Shown piece by piece: positions 56,397-64,000 of a DNA stretch of 64,000 nucleotides. Source of the DNA: Dipteris shenzhenensis. Taxonomy: Eukaryota; Polypodiophyta; Polypodiopsida; Gleicheniales. Below the pieces are notes generated by a model, which saw nothing but the letters and a program-made list of their open reading frames with translations, searched no databases and was not told where the DNA came from. The number at the start of each line of letters is the position of its first letter. Position 1 is the stretch's first letter. Location of the stretch: NCBI GenBank assembly GCA_047967505.1, contig CM106540.1; one strand, given 5' to 3'. A program made the translations under genes and the position numbers.

Positions 56397-58411
56397 TGGT
56401 ATTGTTTTTTCTCTATGTTTGATAAGAGTTTGAGTATCAAGTGATAACCTAGCGGCTCTCACTTATTTCTATTTTCTAAGATATTGTATGGAATTGAGAT
56501 GATGAGTGGAATGGATCCTTGTAAATACGATGTGTATGAATGATAAATACTCGGGGTATGGGGTGAGAGTTATTTGTGTATGGGATATTATGGGGTTTTT
56601 AGAAAATAAGAAGAGTGAGTCATATAAAGAGGTGGACTCATGTCCATGTGTTTCAATAATATAAGAGAGATCACATGCCAAGTGTGTGGAAGGCATGTGG
56701 AGGAGGGTGGAGTCAAGAGAAATCCTTCTAGAATTCCTATGTGGAATAAGGAGGATGTGGACATATGGAAAAGAGAGGGTTCCTATGGGCTCCATGTGGG
56801 GAGACTCTTGACTTTCTCAATATTTCAAGAGTCTTGAGCATCTTTTGATGGGACACATGGCAAGAGTAGACAAAAAGGACATGGGTCATGACATACGAGC
56901 TTATGTGATTGATGGGAAAAAGAATCTATAGGCAGCAATTGTAAATGGGTGAAGGAGGGTGACAAAATCTCTATAAAAGGAGCCCTCCTCTCACTTGTTG
57001 ATCATATCTTCCACCATTAGGACTCATATTTCTATAGCTCTAGTCTCCTCAAGCCTCTTCCATGAGCCTTCTCTCCCTCTTGTAGATTCTCTTATGTAGA
57101 CTCTTGAGTCCATCTCTCTAGTTCATTCTCTCTCTATGAGTAGTCTTGGAGCTTTTGCTCCTTCTTGTATGTATGAAACCTCTTCATATCCCTTGTGTTT
57201 ATAGTATTTTTAGTTGCATTGGAGTGGAGTCTCACTCTATTGGTAATGAATGTCACTTTAGGTTCTCTCTCTTGAGTGTCTCTTCCCTTTTTCCAATTCT
57301 TTCTCTTCCAAAGTGCTCAAAAGTGTTGTCTATTCGGTCACTCATTGCACATACATGGTTTATCTAGTTCCCAAGCCACAAAGGGAGCTCTTCCTTCCCT
57401 TTTAGATGACCTCTATGGGACTTGGATCGTTGATGAAGTCTAAGCATGGAGGTAGTATTCTCCCAAGTCGGCACTAGTAGAAGGAGTAGGTGTTTTTCAT
57501 GACAGTTTGAATAGTTTGACCCCCTACTAGTATTTTGCTCATAACTTTTTGCTCGATGGTCCGATTTGGACGAAACTTATATCAACTTGAATCTCTCTTT
57601 AAGGAGAATCATTATTTGTGTTCAATTATTATATTACATGTTAAATAAAAAAACTATGACTCTCTGCGTGTGACTGTTTCTTTTTCAGATAGTTTTTACC
57701 CCCGTCCAGTAAACTGCTCATATCTTTTCGATCGCTTCTTTGTTTCTTACAAAACTTATATCAGAGCGAAGCTCATTTTAAGGTGCATCTCAATATGTGT
57801 TTAAATATTTGGTATCATGTCTCTGATGAAAGTTATGGATCTCTATGTCTTCTAATATTTTGCAGAGTGTTTTGAGCTAATTGTAAAGGTATCTATGAAG
57901 GAGGTGCAATGTTTCCCCGAAATCTACCCATCCGACCCAATCAGCCCCTTTAAACTCCTAGATATATATCATGTCATGTCATGTTGAGCTGCAAGATCTT
58001 CTTTCAATAACATATCGCTCTTCTCTTTGGCACAGACCGGCTTGCTAAGATTATGGCCTCCACTGATCCTTTCCTTCTCCCTCTGCTTGAGTACAACATG
58101 ACTTGGGATGTTACCATCTTCATTCTCATCTAAGGGAGGAAAGTATGGTGTGGTCTATTTGTATAAAAGCTTATTTTTAATATCCCTTTGCCAGTGATAA
58201 ATATCTCTATCACTTAGTTCAAAAGAAGAAGGAAGTGAAGATGGCGTGAAGTTTGTTACCCCCAACTTCATGTCACATCTTTTGGTGGAGATGCTGAGTA
58301 CGTTTGGTATAGGATTCATACCACCTTACTAAACAATCTTCCGTGTACTTGATTGCATGTTATGCCTAGTATAGGCATGTGTTTTCTTATGTGATAAAGA
58401 AGATGGCTGTA

Positions 58412-59926
58412 AGAACTCCATTAGAAGAGATTGCTGCCCGTTTAAGAGAGCTAGAAGATTGTGAAGGTGATGCTCAAGCTATTCGCACAGTCATCATGAT
58501 CATATCATTTATGTTTGCATTCTTAAATATGTTGGTGAATCGACAATGTAGGCAATAGGCACAATGATATATTGGGGATTGTTTCATGCACTAGTAGCTT
58601 GGTGTGAAGAAGAGTTGAATCTTTGGGTAGTTTTTGACTATAACAGTGGAGTGGTGATTCTCAATGCTTTCAACTTCTTTTGCTATGCAAATGACGAAGA
58701 GTACAATATCTTGAAGCTGTTATGTGCACTTCCAATTGTGACAAGGGTGATTCTTGAGTGCATGTATACACAATGTTTTCATGGTACTGCTTGGTCACTT
58801 ATTTTTAAAGATTTTGTTGAGGATCACATTGTGGAAGGTTTTCAACAAGTGATTATGCATAATAAGTTAGTCTTGGTATACTAAGGCTTTGTGCAATCTT
58901 GTTTGGATCTTGTTTGGGATATTATTTGGATCTTGGTGTTTTCTTTTTGTGTTTCATCATGGTGAAGATTCTAGTGTTTCAAGGGACCCAAGAGGAAGAC
59001 CTGGAGTCTTATCTTCGAGATTTTGTTTAAGGATGCCGGCTTTCTTGATGGTCCATGGAGGATTGGGCGGAGATTTTGCTTGTTTTTCTTGAAGGTGTAG
59101 CCTTGAGTTGGCATGAGGCCTTGCTAGACTCTACCAAGGAGGACTGGTACCAAGTGGTGGCTGCAATGAAGTAGAGATTTGGGGCAGTGGAATCGCCAAA
59201 TGCTTTGATGTTGCAGTTGGACCGGTTCTATCAAGGAGAGGGTGAGATGGCCTCTGCGTTGGCAATGTGATATGAAACTTTATGGACAAAGTATGAAAGG
59301 GCAGCTTTGTGAGCTGTGGCATTTGCATCATCGGCCCCTCAAAGTCTCGTAGGGATGGAGCACTTAAAGATGAGCAAATTTGTTATGGCTTTGGAGCCGA
59401 GTTGGAGCCGAGTCTTTGCTCGAAAGTAATGAGTAAAGATCCAACAACATACGTGGAGGCACTTCACATTGTGACCAAGAAAGAAGCTTCTCTAAAGATC
59501 GAATCCTCTTTTGTGTCTTCAACAGCTTCAACTCCTCAGGTACCAAGGTCCTTTGAGTTAGATCATAATATCTCCCAATTGATGGCAGAGTTTGCTGATT
59601 TGAAATTGCATTTGGTTAATGCACGACAACCTAGAGCACCAAAGAGTGAGGATAGGCATCGAGATAAGAGTGGGGTCACTTGCTATGAATGTAATGAAAA
59701 AGGTCACTATTACTCCAAGTGTCATAGATTGAGAAAGAAAGAAGAAAAACAAGTATCCTTGTTAGAAGCTTCTTCAGGGGATGGGGAAAGAGAGGTAATG
59801 ATGGCTAAACAGGGGCGTGGTAAAGCAAAAGAAGAAGAAGAAAGCAAGGAAGAAGTAGATGAGAAACATCAGGAAGAGGAACGCCATAGTATGAAAAAGA
59901 AGGCATCTAGAAGGAGAATTAGCTAG
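58412..59926 (+). pseudogene. Gypsy gag
   Basis: Starts MAVRTPLEEIAARLRELEDC (58,412). A 106-residue frame (58,564-58,884) of unrecognised sequence follows. The capsid is at about 58,960-59,310 with several stops: FQGTQEEDLESYLRDF, FLEGVALSWHEALLDSTKED and RFGAVESPNALMLQLDRFYQ. The last frame (59,309-59,926) has KDPTTYVEALHIVTKKEASL, then the intact knuckle CYECNEKGHYYSKC (CX2CX4HX4C, about 59,680-59,721) and a Lys/Glu-rich charged tail. This is a standard Retrotrans_gag architecture. Confidence 0.88.
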
Positions 59927-59965
59927 TTAAACTTTCCTTTAGGACAAGGCATTAGAAGCTATGAC

Positions 59966-60457
59966 TTGTTGTCTGACCTTAAAGAAAAGGAAGCTCATAT
60001 CACCTTTGGTCAATTACTTGCTTTGTCTCCAAAACTACGGAAAGAATGGGGAAAGCTAGCAAGCACAAGAGTGTCAAAGAAGAAAAAGAAGAAAAGTGCC
60101 ATTCCTATTGTTCAAAAGGTAGATATAGATGTTGGTGATGACGTACATGTGGTTGATGTGATCATTGATGGTCAAGTGATTTCTAATGTTTACATTGATG
60201 GAGGTGCATCGATTAATGTCATGAGTGAGAAGACCATGATAGATGCTAAATTAAAATACTCTAGTACTACCTCTCTTTATCGCATCAAATTGGCTGACAA
60301 CACTAGGGTAAAGACCTTGGGAGTTGTGAAGAATCTAGAAGTGGATGTATGTGGAATTTATGCGCCGACTACGTTCCAGGTGATCCCTACCAAGCCAAAT
60401 GCACGTGCATTGGTATTGTTTTTCTCTATGTTTGATAAGAGTTTGAGTATCAAGTGA
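59966..60457 (+). pseudogene. Gypsy retropepsin, truncated by LTR fusion
   Basis: HITFGQLLALSPKLRKEWGK parallels the block before the protease at 12.3 kb. It is followed by DDVHVVDVIIDGQVISNVYI and the active site D-G-G-A-S-I-N-V-M, then KLADNTRVKTLGVVKNLEVD and YAPTTFQVIPTKPNARA. The last 15 or so residues (LVLFFSMFDKSLSIK, stop at 60,457) are encoded by the start of the LTR, so the open frame is a fusion created by deletion. Confidence 0.88.
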
Positions 60458-62296
60458 TAGCCTAGCGGCTCTCACTTATTTCTATTTTCTAAGATATTGT
60501 ATGGGATTGAGATGATGAGTGGAATGGATCATTGTAAAGACCATGTGTATGAATGATAAATACATGGGGTATGGGGTGAGAGATATTTGTGTATGGGATA
60601 TTATGGGGTTTTTTAAAAATAGGAAGAGTGAGTCATATAAAGAGGTGGGCTCATGTCCATGTGTTCCAATAATATAAGAGAGATCACATGCCAAGCGTGT
60701 GGAAGGCATGTGGAGTCAAGAGGAATCCTTCTAGAATTCCTATGTGGAATAAGGAGGATGTGGACATATGGAAAAGAGAGGGTCCCTATGGGCTCCATGT
60801 GGGGAGACTGTTGACTTTCTCAATATTTTAAGAGGCTTGAGCATCTTTTGATGGGACACATGGCAAGAGTAGCCAAAAAGGATATGGATGGTGACATACG
60901 GGCTTATGTGATTGATGAGGAAAAGAATCTACAGGCAACAATTGTAAATGGGTGGAGGGTGACAAAATCTCTATAAAAGGAGCCCTCCTCTCCCTTGTTC
61001 ATCATCTCTTCCACCATTAGGCCTCATGTTGATATAGCTGTAGTCCCCTCAAGCCTCTTGCATGAGCCTTCTTTCCCTCTTGTAGATATTCTCTTATGTA
61101 GACTCTTGAGTCCATCTCTCTCTAGTTCATTCTCTCTCTATGAGTAGTCTTGGAGCTTCCGCTCCCTCTTGTATGTATGAAACCTCTTCTTCTCCCTTGT
61201 GTTTATAGTATTTTGAGTTGCATTGGAGTGGAGTCTCACTCTATTGGTAATGAAGGTCACTTTAGGTTCTCTCTCTTGAGTTTCTCTTCCCTTTTTCTAA
61301 TTCTTTCTCTTCCAAAGTGTTCAAAAGTGTTGTCTATTTGGCTGCTCATTGTGCATACATGGTTTATCTAGTTTCCAAGCCACAAAGGGAGCTCTTCGTT
61401 CCCTCCTAGGTGACCTCTATGGGACTTGGATCGTTGATGAAGTCTAAGCATGATTCTCCCAAGTCGGCACCAATAGAAGGAGTAGGTATTTTTCAAGACA
61501 GTTTGACCCCCTGTTAGTATTTTGCTCATAACTTTTTGCTCGGTGGTCCGATTTAGACGAAACTTATATCAGTGTGAAGCTCTCTTTAAGGAGCATCATT
61601 CTATTTATTCAGTTATTGTATTAGATGTTAAAAAAATAAATAAAAAATCTATGACTCTCTGTGTGTGATTGTTTCTTTTTCAGACAGGTTTTACCCCCGT
61701 GCAGTAAACTGCCCATATCTTTCTGATCGCTTCTCTATTTCTTACGAAACTTATATCAGAGTGAAGCCCATTTCAAGGCACATCTCAATATGTGCTTAAA
61801 TATTTGATATCATGTCTTTGTGAAAAGTTATGGTTCTCTGTGTCTTATGATATTTTGTAGTGTTTTGAGCTAATTGTAAAGGTATCTATGAAGGAGGTGC
61901 AATGTTTCCCCGGAACCTACCCATCCGACCCAATCAGCCCCTTCAAACTCCTAGATATATATCATTTCATGTGATGTTGAGCTGCAAGATCTTCTTTCAA
62001 CAACGTATCACTCTTCTCTTTGGTGTAGACCAGCTTGCTGAGATTATGGCTTGCGTTGATCCTTTCCTTCTCCCTATGCTTGAGTACAACATCACTTGGG
62101 ATGTTACCATCTTCATTCTCATATAAGGGAGGAAAGTATGGTGTGGTCTCTTGGTATAAAAGCTACTTTTTAATGTCCCTTCCAAGTGATAAATATCTCT
62201 ATCACTCAGTTCAAAACTCAGTTCAAAGGCAGTAGGAAGTGAAGAGGTGCATGAAGTTTATTACCCCCAACTTCATGTCATAGCACCAAGGGGAGG

Positions 62297-62580
62297 TGTT
62301 GACGAATATGGTGCCATGAGCACATAATGATATGGTATAGAAATGCATTAAAGTATCCACCCTAGGATGTGGACTACATGATATGAGGATGTGGATCAAG
62401 GACGTCCACAAGGAGAGATGTTGATTAGGGGATCCAATAGGTGTTGACTATTCCAAGGGCTCTCTCTATATACGAAGGCTATCATGTATTATTGATTACA
62501 CACATTGCAATAGATTGAGTGTTTGCTACCCTATGTCTCTCTCGTGGTGCTTTGATTCTCCTTTATCCCTTGTTTTCACA
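62297..62580 (+). repeat. 3' LTR of the outer element
   Basis: 284 bp, preceded by CCAAGGGGAGG. It directly abuts Helentron coding sequence at 62,581. Confidence 0.9.
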
Positions 62581-63041
62581 GGTAGTCATGCGTGACCATG
62601 TTCTGTATATCTTGTCACAAATGCTTTTGCTTGTGTACCTCCCATGGCCCACTTTTTCTTCTAAAGCACTTGCGATAGTCTTGGTCGGCTGTCCAAGGTG
62701 TAATTGCATCACCTGGAATAGTATTGCCTCATCCTCGGCTATCCAAGTTTTGTAGGTATGCTTTTGCTTGAAGGGAACTAACGGGATGATAGTTGCTGGC
62801 AATGTTGTTTCATCCAACATCATTACATGTCCTCCTTTATCATTTTTTTCCCAACGACAAGCTCTTCAGCTATCTCCTTACCATTGTGCAGCAACAATCT
62901 GAAGGAGCCACCTAAACTATGTTGGACAACCCTCAAGGTGTTGATCACTATTTGTTGCATCCATGCACTTGCTTCGATGTTGCCAACCACTTTGTTTTCT
63001 GGCTTTGTGGATGGACTAACACACATGTTGTGAATTTCCAT
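62581..63041 (-). pseudogene. Helentron polyprotein, part upstream of the LTR insertion
   Basis: The minus-strand frame has VVGNIEASAWMQQIVINTLR, then after a stop and frame change MLDETTLPATIIPLVPFKQK, YKTWIAEDEAILFQVM and YTSKSICDKIYRTWSRMTT at the LTR junction. Once the LTR element and one 5-bp duplication are removed, it continues in frame into LCTSATNYKARLKQ (48,717 downward). By position it precedes the Helitron_like_N block; I do not recognise a separate domain in it. Confidence 0.65.
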
Positions 63042-64000
63042 TATGGACTATAGAATATATCACCTTGTTGGGTGTAGAGCTAGCACACAAAGAAGAACGT
63101 TTGTGTTGCTCAAGTTGTGAGCAATGAAACCATCATCGAGGTGGACATTGTATGGAGGAATAGAAACATGTATATCCATGGTGTGTTGGTGTTGGAACTT
63201 TCTTTTTTTCAAACAAAGGGTTGTGTGGGCATTGGTTGATTTTTTGGGTGTTTTGTTTGGGCATGTTGCTATCACTTGTACACTGTGTTGACCTACTTGG
63301 AGAATGCAAGCAAGTGTTTTTAATGGGCACCCAATAAATTAGCAAAACTCCGCTCTAAAAAAATCCTGAGATCCCATAAAAGACAACCAATTAAATAAAA
63401 TGTAAGAGTGAAAAGACGAGTTGCACCAAGCAAGGAGGTCTTGATTTATTTGGGTGGCATGTACAATGGAAGTTTTATTTTGCATGGTGAGATTTACAAT
63501 GGGAATTTCCAGTGTTGGAAGGAGGGCAGAGTCTCCCAGGAAGAGTGCTTCGAAATGCAAAACTTGAAATGCTTGAAAAAAACTTGAGAACTATTTACAA
63601 TGGAAGAAACGAGGAAGACTTGTCAAGCACCCATTGTGAAATCTGTCACAAATCTGGTGCTATTTACAGTGAACTCCCTTGAAGGATTCTTGTTGAGTAG
63701 CATGTTGCTCATGGCCACAACACTACGACTGTGAAACTCTATGAAGGGGCAGTTCAACTTCAACACATCGTCGACATGGTTCTCATGGAGTTGTATGGTG
63801 ACTTGGCACCCGTCTCACGGTCCACAATGCATCCTTTCAAGGAGGGAATGCACAAGATTGTCTAAATACAATCACATGTGTAGCAAAAAGGGCATGTTGA
63901 CGGATCTTTGCTCATGCGTGGGCTGCCACAACGTCCACATTGGAACTCGAACAGTAGGCCATTGAGGCCGATAAAGTGCAGTACTCTAGCAACCTAACCA
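63042..64000. other. Probable 5' extension of the Helentron; no recognisable gene
   Basis: Minus-strand frames (63,060-63,275, 63,133-63,345, 63,339-63,560) lack recognised motifs. The direction suggests they may be decayed N-terminal sequence of the same element, but this cannot be supported. Confidence 0.4.

Larger units (their letters stand above)
56397..62280 (+). mobile_element. Gypsy element with long LTRs and deleted pol
   Basis: Direct repeats 56,397-58,275 (1,879 bp) and 60,411-62,280 (1,870 bp) share TG...CA ends (TGGTATTG...CTTCATGTCA) and a CTCTATAAAAGGAGCCCTCC promoter (about 56,968 and 60,971). They bound 2.1 kb of gag and protease. After the first LTR comes TTTTGGTGGAGATGC (58,279-58,293), with a TGG start that may be a primer site. 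No purine tract precedes the second LTR: protease coding runs straight into it, so RT, RNase H and integrase were lost. Both LTRs are preceded by GCAT. No target duplication is evident. An alternative is a 4-kb segmental tandem duplication. Confidence 0.75.
48718..62585 (+). mobile_element. 13.9-kb LTR retrotransposon inserted in the Helentron gene
   Basis: LTRs of 284 bp each at 48,723-49,006 and 62,297-62,580 (TGTTGA(G/C)GAATATGGTGCCA...CCCTTGTTTTCACA), visibly diverged with several indels. The primer site TGGTATTAGAGC (49,007-49,018) follows the left LTR, and the purine tract CCAAGGGGAGG (62,286-62,296) precedes the right one. The flanks GCAAG (48,718-48,722) and GGTAG (62,581-62,585) match at 3 of 5 bases, a decayed duplication. 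Collapsing them restores the Helentron frame (...Arg-Met-Thr-Thr | Leu-Cys-Thr-Ser...). Its own interior, after removing nested elements, is only about 1.8 kb without gag or pol, so it was non-autonomous. Confidence 0.88.

Overview
The window looks like nuclear DNA of a land plant with a large, transposon-filled genome. The evidence is several plant-type LTR retrotransposons, a CACTA transposase remnant, an endonuclease-bearing Helitron, a fragment resembling the DDT domain of plant PTM-like proteins, spliced coding sequence and long microsatellites. The species cannot be named from the sequence. There are no bacterial or organellar genes, no tRNA or rRNA was seen, and no intact host gene was found. 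Nearly every long open frame is either a broken transposon gene or a translation of low-complexity repeats.

Layout. 0-2.9 kb holds small tandem repeats. 2.96-8.56 kb is a tandem array of about seven 0.7-0.8 kb units, each centred on a roughly 380-bp near-perfect palindrome. A perfect 44-bp inverted repeat lies at 9.1 kb. 11.3-14.1 kb is a Ty3/Gypsy gag-protease-RT relic whose RT is split by a 295-bp hAT-like MITE. An LTR of a second Gypsy family (here family G1) lies at 14.7-15.8 kb. 17.4-20.4 kb is a 220-bp minisatellite that reverses orientation and carries a 950-bp inverted-repeat element. 22.4-23.7 kb is the 5' end of a Copia element, and 24.34-26.64 kb is a complete short non-autonomous LTR element with TA...TA ends. 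A DDT-domain fragment lies at 29.2-29.6 kb.

29.66-41.0 kb is a composite. A transposase-24-like gene is split by a three-LTR array of family G1 (LTRs at 39.2-40.5, 32.6-33.8 and 29.66-30.67 kb). Its target-site duplication survives at both outer ends, but one end is inverted. Inside it sit a Gypsy gag with pol deleted, another LTR element (35.00-36.50 kb) and long GA/GGA tracts. 41.4-43.2 kb is a purine-rich satellite interrupted by a probable solo LTR. 43.86-45.13 kb is a CACTA remnant.

45.6-48.7 kb continues at 62.6-63.0 kb. Together they are one minus-strand Helitron polyprotein relic (Rep/N-terminal region, PIF1-type helicase, then an endonuclease/exonuclease/phosphatase domain), i.e. 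Helentron-like. It is split by a 13.9-kb LTR element (48,723-62,580). Nested within that are a full-length Copia (49,920-55,460, perfect 5-bp duplication, about 3% LTR divergence) and a pol-deleted Gypsy (56,397-62,280).

Several nestings can be read base by base, because collapsing one copy of the target duplication restores an open frame in the interrupted gene. Most in-frame stops in these relics are TAA, TAG or TGA where CAA, CAG or CGA would restore the expected residue, as expected after long methylation and cytosine deamination.
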